Origin: Bacillota bacterium
GTDB lineage: Bacteria; Bacillota; Sulfobacillia; DUSP01; JBFMCS01
Reading direction: 5' to 3'
DNA length: 64,000 nt
Assembly (NCBI GenBank): GCA_040754315.1
Contig: JBFMCS010000052.1
Location: 1 to 64,000 of the forward strand
Part shown: in pieces, positions 47,044 through 55,788 of the stretch
Numbering within the stretch: the stretch's first letter is position 1
How the letters are laid out: every line of letters starts with the position of its first letter
Made by a program: the position numbers and the translations under genes
Notes under the pieces: model-generated
What the model was told of the DNA's origin: nothing
Database searches by the model: none
The model's input: the letters and a program-made list of their open reading frames with translations, nothing else

Positions 47044-48453
47044 TCAGAGAGCGTTATGATCAACCGGTGCCTGCGTCATTTCCCTGAAGAAGGCCTCAAC
47101 CTGGCTGTCCAGGGGAGGCGGGGAGTACGCGGAGAGCCTTGACTGCCAGGCCTCTCGGGCCTTGTCCTTCACGTCCTTGGAGCCTGCCATCCTCCACACA
47201 TCGTAGTTGCCCCGGGTAAACAGCCCCGGTCTCCACATCTCCCTGAAGTGTCTCAACGTGTGCTCCGTTGTGAGGAAGTGGGAACCGGGACCGTTCTGGA
47301 CGGTAAGGTCCACCGCCAGTGCCTCTTCATCGAAGGACGGGGGCTTGGCCAGGAACTTGAGCATGGATACAAACTCCTCGTCGAGCATGAATTTCTCGTA
47401 GGACATAGTCATGAAGCTCTCCAGGATACCGCAGGCATGGAGCACGAAATTCACACCGCTCAACACGGATATCATCATAGCCATGGCCGATTCGGCGCCC
47501 CCCTGGGCGTCAGGGAGCATAGAATCGGTGACGGACCCCCCTGTCCTGCTAGGCAGGCGGTAGTAACGGGCCATCTGCACCGTGGCCGCAGCCATTGCGG
47601 ATGCCTCCGGCGCCCCCATGCTCAGGCTGCCATAACGCATATCGGCCACGGAGGACACGGAGCCGTATACCACCGGGCAGCCGGGCCTCAAGGCCTGGGT
47701 AGCGCAGACCCCCGCGAGAACCTCGGCGTTCTGGAGGGCCAGGGTGCCCGCTATGGAACAGGGGGCGGTAGCGCCGGCCATAGCCAGGGACGCGATGATG
47801 AGCGCCTCCCCCTCCCGGGCGTACTCCACCAGGGCGCCCAGCATGTTGGGGTCGTACGCCAGGGGCGTGTTCACATTCACAAGACCTATGAGACAGGGGC
47901 TATCGCCAGCCCCCAGGGCCGCCCGGGCCATGGTGATGGCGTCCCTGGCCTCCCTTTGCCCCTTGGTTATCCCGATGAGGGGCTTGCCGGACCCCCGTAT
48001 GGCCGAGGCCATCATGGCCACATGCCTTTGGGGGGCCGGCACATCGGAGGGCTCCACAAGGACCCCTCCGTTCACATCCAGCACTGGGCTGGAGGCTACA
48101 AGACGCACGAAGTTTTCATAGTCCTCCAGAAGGGCCTTCCGCCGGCCCCCCGTCTCTGACCTCACGAAGGGCGCCCCGTACCCCGGGCCTAGGTACGTGC
48201 CATCGCCCACAGTGACACTCTTTCCGGGATCCCTTGCCCTGAGGAGAAACCGGGTTGGGGCACTCTCCAGGAGGGAACTCACCAATCGCCAGTCAAGGTA
48301 GACCCGTTCGCCATCGACCCTGGCGCCGGCAGCCGCCAGGCCCTCCCTCACCTGTGGGTCGTGAAAGAGCACCCCTGCGGTCTGGAGTATCTCCATGGAG
48401 GCAGCATGTATCGCGTTGAGGTCCTCATCCTTGAGGTACTGGTAGAAACCCAA
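47044..48453 (-). CDS. Divergent MttB-family methyltransferase (paralog 3)
   Basis: About 469 residues. The fold signature is kept (LKDEDLNAIHAASMEILQTA, AGATAPCSIAGTLALQNAEV, GPGSHFLTTEHTLRHFREMW), but the usual STAGCTDSK block is GGSVTDSMLPDAQGG and the SEP..P..H motif is replaced by VNVNTPLAYDPN. The substrate pocket therefore probably differs. The start is TTG 48453, chosen because GGGGAGGGGA lies 5 nt upstream and homology begins with GFYQYLKDED. First gene of the operon with paralogs 2 and 1; copy B of the direct-repeat operator is about 95 bp upstream. Confidence 0.82.
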   Translation of the reverse strand: MGFYQYLKDEDLNAIHAASMEILQTAGVLFHDPQVREGLAAAGARVDGERVYLDWRLVSSLLESAPTRFLLRARDPGKSVTVGDGTYLGPGYGAPFVRSETGGRRKALLEDYENFVRLVASSPVLDVNGGVLVEPSDVPAPQRHVAMMASAIRGSGKPLIGITKGQREARDAITMARAALGAGDSPCLIGLVNVNTPLAYDPNMLGALVEYAREGEALIIASLAMAGATAPCSIAGTLALQNAEVLAGVCATQALRPGCPVVYGSVSSVADMRYGSLSMGAPEASAMAAATVQMARYYRLPSRTGGSVTDSMLPDAQGGAESAMAMMISVLSGVNFVLHACGILESFMTMSYEKFMLDEEFVSMLKFLAKPPSFDEEALAVDLTVQNGPGSHFLTTEHTLRHFREMWRPGLFTRGNYDVWRMAGSKDVKDKAREAWQSRLSAYSPPPLDSQVEAFFREMTQAPVDHNAL

Positions 48454-48545
48454 GGCATTCCCCTCCCCTGCCGTGCCGAGCCCATACTGGCAATGTGGGC
48501 CTCTCTGTGCCCGAGCCATTGGTTTCTATGGCGAACTGGGTGTCC

Positions 48546-48588
48546 CTTTGGAGAATCCTCTACGCCACAGGTAGTATCCTTCGGAAAT
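48546..48588. promoter_or_regulatory. Direct-repeat operator, copy B
   Basis: GGAGAATCCTC (48550-48560) and GTAGTATCCTT (48571-48581), again 21 bp apart, preceded by CTTT and followed by CGGAAAT. It lies between the end of the ABC importer operon and the methyltransferase operon, in the same orientation relative to its downstream genes as copy C. Confidence 0.6.
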
Positions 48589-48595
48589 TTCGCGA

Positions 48596-48627
48596 CACAA
48601 CCGCCCCAGGGCGAAGTGGCGGTTGTG
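48596..48627 (-). terminator. 10-bp perfect hairpin after livF
   Basis: CACAACCGCC (48596-48605) pairs fully with GGCGGTTGTG (48618-48627) around a 12-nt loop, just past the livF stop. No U-tract follows on the minus strand (TCGCGAAATTTCC), so it may be a processing or partial termination element between the importer and methyltransferase genes. Confidence 0.5.
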
Positions 48628-48655
48628 GGTAGTACTGTTATGCCCGGGCACGAAT

Positions 48656-49363
48656 CTATACCAGGCCCAGGTATGCCTTTTGCACGTGGTCGTTGACCAA
48701 AAGATCCCTGCTGGAGCCCTCCAGTGTCACCCTTCCCTGCTCCAAGACATAGGCCCTGTTGGTAATGTGGAGCGTGGTGTTGACGTTCTGCTCCACCAGG
48801 AAAATGGTAGCCCCCTCTTTGCTCAGCCTCTGAAGGGCCTCAAAAACAGTCACCACCAGCTTGGGTGCCAGTCCCAGGGAGGGTTCATCCACCAGCAGGA
48901 TCTTGGGACTAGCCATGAGCCCCCGGGCGATGGCCAGCATTTTGCGTTCACCACCGCTGAGGGTGCCAGCCATCTGGTTTCTCCTCTCCGCAAGCCTTGG
49001 GAACATCTCCAAGATAGCCTCCAGGGACTCGGCGGACTTCTTCCTGTCATTGACGACGAAGGCACCAAGGAGGAGGTTCTCCCTCACCGACATCCCTGTG
49101 AAGAGGTTCATATCCTCGGGTATAAAGCTCATGCCCATCCTTGCCACCTCATGGGTGGGAAGACCCCCGATTTCCTTGCCCAGGAACTTGATGCTGCCGC
49201 TCATGGGTCGCAACAGCCCGGCAATGCTTCTGAGGCTGGTGGTCTTGCCCGCGCCGTTGGGCCCCACCAAGGCGACAAACTCGCCCTCCTCCACCTCCAT
49301 GGACACATCCCACAGGACCTGGACTTGACCGTAGCCAGAACCCAAGTTTTGCACCTTCAGCAA
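48656..49363 (-). CDS. livF: Branched-chain amino acid-type ABC transporter ATPase
   Basis: 235 residues, the LivF-type ATPase. Seen: Walker A GPNGAGKTTSLRSIAG, signature TLSGGERKMLAIARGL, Walker B ILLVDEPSLGLAP, and the switch His region IFLVEQNVNTTL. It powers import with LivG and the LivHM channel. In this island the substrate may be a betaine rather than leucine (inference). Confidence 0.92.
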   Translation of the reverse strand: MLKVQNLGSGYGQVQVLWDVSMEVEEGEFVALVGPNGAGKTTSLRSIAGLLRPMSGSIKFLGKEIGGLPTHEVARMGMSFIPEDMNLFTGMSVRENLLLGAFVVNDRKKSAESLEAILEMFPRLAERRNQMAGTLSGGERKMLAIARGLMASPKILLVDEPSLGLAPKLVVTVFEALQRLSKEGATIFLVEQNVNTTLHITNRAYVLEQGRVTLEGSSRDLLVNDHVQKAYLGLV

Positions 49364-49392
49364 ACGTGTCCCCTCCCCTCCGACCTGGGCCC

Positions 49393-50127
49393 CTAGAGGA
49401 TGTAGGTCTCGCCGAGGTAGGCCTCGGCTACTTTCTTGTTCTTCACTATCTCATCCGGGGGCCCCTCCGCGATCTTCTCACCGTAGTGCAAGACGGCTAT
49501 CTGGTCGCAGATCTCCATGATGACCCTCATGACATGTTCTATCGTCATGATGGTGATGCCCTGATCGCGGATCCTCCTGATGGTACAGGTGAAGTCCACT
49601 AGTTCCGTCGGCGTGAGCCCGGCCGCCAGTTCATCCAGCAATAGCATCCTGGGCTCACTGGCAAGCGCCCTCGCGAGGTCCAGGCGTTTGAGCTGGGCGG
49701 TGTTAAGATGCTTCGCCACCGTGTCTACGGGCATGGGGAACTCCACGAATTCCAGCACTTCCCTGGCTTTCTTTGCAGGATTCCCGCGGTGTCCCAATCC
49801 CCCGAAGATGGCAGGGACCATCACGTTCTCCAGCACCGTCATGTCCTTGAAGGCCCTTACTATCTGAAAGGTCCTGGCTATACCCTTGTGACACACCTGT
49901 TCAGGCGACAGGACCGTTATGTCCTCTCCCTGGAAGTACACCTTGCCGCCCTCCGGGCGGTACACCCCCGCGATGACGTTGAGCAGCGTGGTCTTGCCCG
50001 CTCCGTTGGGACCTATGAGGCCGAAGATCGTGCCCTCCTCAACCTGGATCGACACATTGTTAACGGCCACCAGTCCCCCGAACCTCTTCACCACCGATTC
50101 CGTCCTGAGGATCATCTGCCACACCAC
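49393..50127 (-). CDS. livG: Branched-chain amino acid-type ABC transporter ATPase
   Basis: 244 residues, LivG type. Walker A is GPNGAGKTTLLNVIAGVYRP, then GIARTFQIVRAFKDMTVLEN (typical LivG Q-loop region) and LLLDELAAGLTPTEL. The signature is NTAQLKRLDLARAL, in which the usual LSGGQ is replaced by LNTAQL, a weak spot to note. It sits 29 nt before livF and 63 nt after the binding-protein gene. Confidence 0.9.
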   Translation of the reverse strand: MVWQMILRTESVVKRFGGLVAVNNVSIQVEEGTIFGLIGPNGAGKTTLLNVIAGVYRPEGGKVYFQGEDITVLSPEQVCHKGIARTFQIVRAFKDMTVLENVMVPAIFGGLGHRGNPAKKAREVLEFVEFPMPVDTVAKHLNTAQLKRLDLARALASEPRMLLLDELAAGLTPTELVDFTCTIRRIRDQGITIMTIEHVMRVIMEICDQIAVLHYGEKIAEGPPDEIVKNKKVAEAYLGETYIL

Positions 50128-50190
50128 CCAGCGTTCAAGTTGGTAAAGAGGGTGGCGGGAAGGGGTTTCCCGCCACCCGCGCCGCTGCCG

Positions 50191-51477
50191 CTACTGCATG
50201 TAAGGCGGTATCTCGATGTCCGCTTCCTTCCACTCATCAGGCCAGATCACCACGGGCTCTCCGCCGAAGTACTGGAGCACCGGGAAGATGAAGTAGCCCT
50301 TCCCTACCACCGGGTCAGGTATTGACTCCGGCGTGAACTTGTACTCCTCCATGATTATGCCATCGGTGAAGGACATGGTGCCCGCCTTGATGTTATCCAT
50401 GGCGAACTTGTGTATGTTCTCGCTGTTTAGTTCCCCATACTCCGCCAGGGTGTCCTGGAGGATCTTGATGAAGAACCGGGAGGAGTCATAGCTGAGTCCT
50501 CCGGCGGAGGGACTCGGCTTGATGCCCCACTTGGACTCGAAGGTCTCAGCGAACTCCTTGGCCTCCGGCGTGGTGAAGCCAGGGATCTGGTCCAGAACAT
50601 AGTCTGACATCTCGCCGCTGAGCTCGTACCACTCACCGATCCAGCCAAGGCCATCGGCGATGACCAGGGCGTTGAGGTTCACCTCACGACCCTGCTTCAC
50701 GAAGGCCGCGAAGGCCGGGGCGGAAGTGGCGGTGCTGGCCACGATCTCAACCCCCAGATCCCTAAACCGGGTGAGGAGCGGGTAGAACTCGGTCTCCCCG
50801 ATGGGGAAGTACTCCTCGGTCACCACTGTCCACCCGATGTTCTCCAGGTCTTTCCTTATGGCGCCCCCGAAGCTGCGGCCCCAGTCGGTGTCTTCACCGC
50901 AGACCGCCGCCTTCTTGTTCTTGGGAGTCCACTTCCCGGTGTCAACGATTTCCTCCAGCGCTGTCGCGTAGGCCACCGTGAGCTTGGCAGGGCTTGGCCA
51001 GGACTTCAGCCAGTAACTGTACTTCTCAGGATCGCTGGCGTACTTCTCATTGACCACCTCGGTCGCACCGTACCCGAAGAAGTGAGGCACCTTGTGCTTG
51101 GCGGTCACCTCCATGCACGCCACCGCCACGGAACTGTGCCAGTTCAGCACGCCTGCCTGGATGCCGTGGCGAAGGATGGCCTCCTCGTAGGCCCGGGTAG
51201 CCTTCTCAGGGTCTGACTGGGAATCGATCCATACCAGCTCAATCTTGTAGTCCCCCACCTTGTAGTCGATCTCTTCGAAGGCCATCTGCGCGGAGCCCTT
51301 GAACTCATCACCGGTACGCGCCGCCGGGCCCGTGAAGGGACCCATGACACCTACCCTCAGCACCTTTTCTGGTGGAGTCTCACCCGAAGGAGCGCCGCCC
51401 CCGCACCCTGATAGGGCCAGGGCTACGATCAAAAGAAGGGAGAGCACCCTAACGAGTTTCTTCGTGGATCCTTCCAT
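50191..51477 (-). CDS. ABC transporter substrate-binding lipoprotein (Leu/Ile/Val-type)
   Basis: About 428 residues. A lipoprotein signal peptide ends at the lipobox LALSGC near residue 25, so the mature protein is anchored outside the membrane. The periplasmic-binding fold follows: LRVGVMGPFTGPAARTGDEF, then VLNWHSSVAVACMEVTAKHK and TSAPAFAAFVKQGREV. Start ATG 51477 is set by GGAGAGGG upstream and places the signal peptide correctly. The ligand is unknown; a betaine-like compound would suit the context. Confidence 0.9.
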   Translation of the reverse strand: MEGSTKKLVRVLSLLLIVALALSGCGGGAPSGETPPEKVLRVGVMGPFTGPAARTGDEFKGSAQMAFEEIDYKVGDYKIELVWIDSQSDPEKATRAYEEAILRHGIQAGVLNWHSSVAVACMEVTAKHKVPHFFGYGATEVVNEKYASDPEKYSYWLKSWPSPAKLTVAYATALEEIVDTGKWTPKNKKAAVCGEDTDWGRSFGGAIRKDLENIGWTVVTEEYFPIGETEFYPLLTRFRDLGVEIVASTATSAPAFAAFVKQGREVNLNALVIADGLGWIGEWYELSGEMSDYVLDQIPGFTTPEAKEFAETFESKWGIKPSPSAGGLSYDSSRFFIKILQDTLAEYGELNSENIHKFAMDNIKAGTMSFTDGIIMEEYKFTPESIPDPVVGKGYFIFPVLQYFGGEPVVIWPDEWKEADIEIPPYMQ

Positions 51478-51531
51478 TTTCGTGACCCTCTCCTTTCTCG
51501 CTCTAGCGGTTTTGAATGCCATTGCCGGGGC

Positions 51532-52707
51532 CTAGATCTCCGGGCACCCCCTCCTTTCCCTGAGACACCTGGCCAGTATGAAAAGGGCCGGAACCATTAC
51601 CAGAGCATTCACATAGTAGGTCACGCCCGGGGAGAGACTCTGGGCCACCAGGCCACCCGTAGCCGGGCCCACGATCATTCCCACGCCCACCATGGTCTCG
51701 AATACCCCCGTGGCCGCCCCCCGGCGATGGGCCGGGACACAGCGGGATATCAGGGCTATGCAGGCCGGGAATACGCTGCCCAGGCCCACGCCCAGGGCGA
51801 AGGCAGACGCTATCATCGCCATGCCATGGGTCAGGGTCCCAACAAGCACTGAGGCCACAACGGCTATCCCCAGGGCGAACATGAGCACGGGCACGGAGCC
51901 GTACCTGTCCGACATCATCCCGGCCGTGGTGAAGGCTACCACACGGCCAAACCAGAAGGTTGCCATCAACACGCCTACCATGGCCTCGGTACCCAGGATG
52001 CCCAAGGCATACAGGGGCAAAAGGACCATGGTGGCATGCATTGCGAAACTGTAGAGAACTGCCACGATGTAGGGGACAAGGGCCATAAGACCGCGGGGAG
52101 CCTCCGTCCCCTGCCGAGCGCTGGCCTGGGCCTGCTCGTCATGGGTCTGCCTGGGTATCCGCACTAAGGCATAGAACATCACTGTTGCCAGGAGGGACAA
52201 GGCCAGGGCCGCCCTGAAGGCAAAGCCATGCCCCAGGCCGGCTGATATCAGACCTGCCAGAATACTGCCTCCCACAAAGCCTGATCCATAGACAGTACTG
52301 ATGAACCCCATGAGCCTCCCAGATCCCTTCTCCGTGGCCATGTGAGTGGTCAATGCCTCAAGGGAGCACCACCAGGTCGCCCAGCCAATCCCCTCGAGGA
52401 CCCTCGCGGCCCCGAGGTGCGGTATGGTGGACGAGGCGGAGTATCCCAGGTAGGAAGCAAGGGTGAACGCCATGCCTGCCAGCATGATGTTCTTGGTGCC
52501 CAGGCGGTCCGACATCAACCCGGAGGGAATAGCGGACGCCAGGTAGGCAATGCCGTAGAAGAGCCCCAGCATTCCCACATCAAGGTGGCTCCCTCCCACT
52601 CTACCTGCGAAAAGGGGGACCACGGTGGCGATTATGCCTGTTCCCAGGCTGAACAGCCCCACAACAACAATGAGGTATACCCGTGACCCCTTACTTGCCT
52701 TGTTCAT
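51532..52707 (-). CDS. MFS transporter inside the ABC importer operon
   Basis: 391 residues with about 12 hydrophobic segments. The loop motifs GLMSDRLGTKNIML (between helices 2 and 3) and GMMSDRYGSVPVL (between 8 and 9) mark the major facilitator fold. Its start overlaps the livM stop by 17 nt, and the binding-protein gene follows, so it is built into the liv operon. It may export the demethylated product or give a second import route; this is inference. Confidence 0.88.
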   Translation of the reverse strand: MNKASKGSRVYLIVVVGLFSLGTGIIATVVPLFAGRVGGSHLDVGMLGLFYGIAYLASAIPSGLMSDRLGTKNIMLAGMAFTLASYLGYSASSTIPHLGAARVLEGIGWATWWCSLEALTTHMATEKGSGRLMGFISTVYGSGFVGGSILAGLISAGLGHGFAFRAALALSLLATVMFYALVRIPRQTHDEQAQASARQGTEAPRGLMALVPYIVAVLYSFAMHATMVLLPLYALGILGTEAMVGVLMATFWFGRVVAFTTAGMMSDRYGSVPVLMFALGIAVVASVLVGTLTHGMAMIASAFALGVGLGSVFPACIALISRCVPAHRRGAATGVFETMVGVGMIVGPATGGLVAQSLSPGVTYYVNALVMVPALFILARCLRERRGCPEI

Positions 52708-53707
52708 GACCTAACCCCAGGTCCACCGTCTTTGAACGCCAGCGATTGGCCCTTCGCAGCAGGCCCTCGTATGCGGCATTGAACCCGCCGGGGTAGAAAA
52801 CCATGATGAGGATGAGCATGACACCGTAAATGACCAGGCGGAGCTCCATCAGGTGCTTCAGGTACTCAAACGCCGGGATCAAGACAAAGCCTGCCAGGAG
52901 TCCCCCCCAGATGCTGCCCCTGCCCCCCACATAGGCCAGGGTAAGCACCTGGACCGTGTGCCGTGTGTGCATGACGTCAGGGGTGAGAATGCCCATGAAG
53001 TGCGCGTAGTAGGCCCCCAGCGCCCCGGCGATGGCGCACGACAGGGTGAAGTTGATCACCTTGTACTTGGTTGGGTTCACCCCTGAGGCCTGGGCGGCCT
53101 CCAAATCCTGTCCTATGGCCTTAAAGGCGAGGCCTACCCTGGACCGCGTCACTGTCCTCAGCAGGATCCAGGTGAGAAGGGTGAAAGGCAGTAGTGTATA
53201 GTAGTACGGTAGCTTGTGGGCGGTATCAAAGAATAGTGGCACGTTGAGCCCCAGCTGGCCCCTGGTGAGGTCCACTAGTTGCGTTGCCAGCGCCATGAGG
53301 TTGAGTCCCACAAACCAAGACATGACCGCGGCGAATATGCCTCTGAGGCGCAGTGTCAGCACTCCGGTAAAGAACCCCACGATGGCCGCGGATAAGGTTG
53401 CGAAGATGATGCCCAGCCACGGGGACACCCCCAGCCTGACGGCCAAGAGTGCAGAGGTGTAGGCTCCCAAGCCCCAGAAGGCTGCATATCCAAAGTTCAC
53501 TATCCCAATGAAGCCCGTGGTGAAGTCGAATCCCATGGCCAGTGTGCCGAAGAGAAGGCTCGAGATCATGAGGTGGAGCAGGAACTCGCTCTTAATCACC
53601 TGGGGCGCCAGCACCAGGAGAATGCCGATGAGCGCTACATGCGGCGAAAGCCCGATGCTTGCCATTCTGGACAACAGGGTAGCCCTCTTGAAGTCCTGTT
53701 CCGTCAC
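52691..53707 (-). CDS. livM: Branched-chain amino acid-type ABC permease
   Basis: 338 residues, LivM type, eight to nine membrane segments. Seen: FDFTTGFIGIVNFGYAAFWG near the N-terminus, LTLRLRGIFAAVMSWFVGLN, and the EAA-like loop SRVGLAFKAIGQDLEAAQAS with GVNPTKYK. Four nucleotides separate it from livH. Confidence 0.9.
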   Translation of the reverse strand: MTEQDFKRATLLSRMASIGLSPHVALIGILLVLAPQVIKSEFLLHLMISSLLFGTLAMGFDFTTGFIGIVNFGYAAFWGLGAYTSALLAVRLGVSPWLGIIFATLSAAIVGFFTGVLTLRLRGIFAAVMSWFVGLNLMALATQLVDLTRGQLGLNVPLFFDTAHKLPYYYTLLPFTLLTWILLRTVTRSRVGLAFKAIGQDLEAAQASGVNPTKYKVINFTLSCAIAGALGAYYAHFMGILTPDVMHTRHTVQVLTLAYVGGRGSIWGGLLAGFVLIPAFEYLKHLMELRLVIYGVMLILIMVFYPGGFNAAYEGLLRRANRWRSKTVDLGLGHEQGK

Positions 53708-53711
53708 CTTT

Positions 53712-54590
53712 TCATACCCCCTTGGCCGCCGTTCCGAACAGCCCAGCGGGCTTTAACAGCAGGATCAGTATGATTATTGAGAGGCTGAAGATGTCTTGCC
53801 ATCCAGCACCCAGAGTGTAGTAGGAAACGGTCTCAAGGAACCCCACTACCAGACCTCCCAGAATGCTGGCCCCAATGTTGCCCAGGCCCACAAGGATAAC
53901 GACGTACCAGGACTTGTACAGGGGCATTAGTCCCATGGTAGGGTAGGCAGGGTTAATGGAGAGGAGAAGAGCCCCGGCGACACCTGCAAGCATACTAGCC
54001 AGGGCGAAGGTGAGGGTCTGGATCTTGTTCAGGTCTATGCCCACCAGCATGGCACCGGTTTCATCCTGCGACACCGCCCGGATGGACCGCCCTGTGGTGG
54101 TCTTGCTCAGAAAGAGCCAGAAGATGGCGATCATTAGGGCCGCTACCAGGAAGCCCGCTGCCCTGTCCATGGGTATGCTCATGCCCGACACGAAGGAAAC
54201 GCTGCCGGGCCAGTACTGCCTCACGCCACGGAACTTGGTGCCCCAGACCGATTGGGCCAGGTTCTGCATGGCCACGGAGAGGCCAACCGTCAGGAGGAAG
54301 GTGTTCATGATCCACTGCTCTTTTGACCTCCTGCGAAGCGGGTAGAACACACTCTTCTCCGTGAAGCCGCCCGCAGCGAAGCCTGCTATCCCCGCGATGA
54401 TGATGGCGGCTATGGGGTTCAGACCCGCCGCGACCGAGAAGAAAGCAACGTAGGCCCCGAGCATGTAGAACTCTCCGTGGGCGAAGTTGGGGATATTCAT
54501 GACGCCAAACACCAGTGACAAACCCACGGCCATGAGGGCATACAGGCCCCCGCGGAGTATTGAGGTGACAGTAAGGTCCCACCATTCCAT
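53712..54590 (-). CDS. livH: Branched-chain amino acid-type ABC permease
   Basis: 292 residues, LivH type, seven to eight membrane segments. Seen: LMAVGLSLVFGVMNIPNFAH at the N-terminus, the loop TGRSIRAVSQDETGAMLVGI, and LVGLGNIGASILGGLVVGFL. First permease of the importer operon, 72 nt after the iron-sulfur protein gene. Confidence 0.92.
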   Translation of the reverse strand: MEWWDLTVTSILRGGLYALMAVGLSLVFGVMNIPNFAHGEFYMLGAYVAFFSVAAGLNPIAAIIIAGIAGFAAGGFTEKSVFYPLRRRSKEQWIMNTFLLTVGLSVAMQNLAQSVWGTKFRGVRQYWPGSVSFVSGMSIPMDRAAGFLVAALMIAIFWLFLSKTTTGRSIRAVSQDETGAMLVGIDLNKIQTLTFALASMLAGVAGALLLSINPAYPTMGLMPLYKSWYVVILVGLGNIGASILGGLVVGFLETVSYYTLGAGWQDIFSLSIIILILLLKPAGLFGTAAKGV

Positions 54591-54662
54591 GGACTTCAGC
54601 TCCTTGCCTGTTCTTTCGTGCAGTGCTGGCTTTTGGCTCCCAGGAAATAGCCAGGATCCTTG

Positions 54663-55418
54663 TCAGGGACGGGTAACTGCCTCCCAGCAACTCCTGACAC
54701 AGATCCCACATACCTCGTCATCTAGGCCAAGTGCATCGATCCGCTGGCGGCACCTCTCCCGGTACACGTCCTGGTCCTCCTCACCCACGTACTTGTCCAG
54801 GATGGGGCAGGCGCTTAGACATGCGGTGCAGTCACCACACTCCCCTGCCTGGCGCGACTCCACCTCCATCATCCCCGGCAGGTACAGGGTGGCCATGCGA
54901 AAGGCAGCCCCCCACTGGGGCGTGACGATTAGCCGGTGCCGCCCCCTCCAGCCGAGGCCGGCAGCCTCTGCCACGCTCCGGTGGGACGCGGAGTGAGGGA
55001 AGTAGTCCCGCACATGAGAAGCCTGGCTTACGAAACCCTCCAGTGTAGCGCCTTCATGGATGCCCCCAAATCTCCCGGCAAGGGCTTTTGCCACCCGGTC
55101 TAGGGCGTTGTTCAGGAGGGTGTAGGCGTGGGCGTACTCATTCCAGCGGCTGCCCTCGGGGGGCCGGGCCACCCAGTGGCCGGGAATGGCCTCGATCTCA
55201 CCAGGGTGGTAGGCCATGGCCAGGGACACTGCCACTATGTCCTTCCACTTGACCCCCAGGACTTGAGTCTTGTCTCTCAGGTAGGCCTCCTGAGGGGGTA
55301 TCCACCTCACTCCGGCCAGGGATACAGCAGCCAGTGACCCCTGGCGCCCGTAGTCGTGGCAGAATGTATCGAATTCCTTCTTAATGTCAGTCCATACCGG
55401 CGCTTGGCTCTTCCCCAT
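54663..55418 (-). CDS. 4Fe-4S protein related to epoxyqueuosine reductase
   Basis: 251 residues. The C-terminal third carries CGDCTACLSACPILDKY and VCGICVRSCWEA, a 2x[4Fe-4S] arrangement as in QueG and reductive-dehalogenase-like proteins. The N-terminal part (SLAMAYHPGEIEAI, HVRDYFPHSASHRSVAEAAG, GWRGRHRLIVTPQWGAAFR) resembles the QueG cobalamin-binding body, but the protein is shorter than QueG. Such proteins may reactivate corrinoids (inference). Upstream of the liv operon and downstream of operator copy C. Confidence 0.75.
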   Translation of the reverse strand: MGKSQAPVWTDIKKEFDTFCHDYGRQGSLAAVSLAGVRWIPPQEAYLRDKTQVLGVKWKDIVAVSLAMAYHPGEIEAIPGHWVARPPEGSRWNEYAHAYTLLNNALDRVAKALAGRFGGIHEGATLEGFVSQASHVRDYFPHSASHRSVAEAAGLGWRGRHRLIVTPQWGAAFRMATLYLPGMMEVESRQAGECGDCTACLSACPILDKYVGEEDQDVYRERCRQRIDALGLDDEVCGICVRSCWEAVTRP

Positions 55419-55598
55419 TCCGAGTCCCTCCCCGTCAAGGCCCCTTGAAAGGTATGGCTGTTATTCGCCCTGGCCGGGCCAGTCCCTCTATACTGCACTG
55501 GAAAGCCCACTGGTAATACCAGGCAGGAGTGGGTTTTCTACCACGCTGGCTCGCGTTTGCATTGATGGCTTTGAGTTTCGCCTAGTACTAGGCACTGC
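55419..55598. other. Leader region of the iron-sulfur/liv operon
   Basis: No gene. It contains a perfect 12-bp palindrome, CCTAGTACTAGG at 55581-55592, directly next to operator copy C. No strong -10/-35 pair was found; the transcription start is not assigned. Confidence 0.4.
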
Positions 55599-55640
55599 CT
55601 TTGTAGAATCCTCCGTTGTTCTGGTAGAATTCTCAGAAAC
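55599..55640. promoter_or_regulatory. Direct-repeat operator, copy C
   Basis: The clearest copy: GTAGAATCCTC (55603-55613) and GTAGAATTCTC (55624-55634) differ at one base and start exactly 21 bp apart. CTTT precedes and AGAAAC follows, as in copy A. It lies about 180 bp upstream of the iron-sulfur protein/importer operon. Confidence 0.65.
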
Positions 55641-55730
55641 TAAGGGTAAAAGCCTTTCCAAGTCAAGGCCGGTCTTTTTCCCCATTTCACCGGGGCATTC
55701 CCTATGCCCAAGGACAGTGATCCCGTGAAC

Positions 55731-55769
55731 AAAAAGGAATTGGGCTCTTGTCGGGTGTAGACAGAGCCC
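55731..55769 (-). terminator. Rho-independent terminator of the proline-racemase/methyltransferase operon
   Basis: Minus strand: GGGCTCT (55769-55763) pairs with AGAGCCC (55748-55742), then AATTCC and five T residues. It is placed 20 nt after the stop of corrinoid copy 2. Confidence 0.7.
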
Positions 55770-55788
55770 ATTCGCCCCAGGGTACCCC

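Noticed and set aside
55695-55710. A third sigma-54 promoter (GGGCAT-N5-ATGC on the minus strand)
   Set aside because: The GG/GC spacing fits, but both elements miss consensus bases and the start would lie 265 bp upstream of the gene with the operator inside the leader. Too weak beside the two clear ones.
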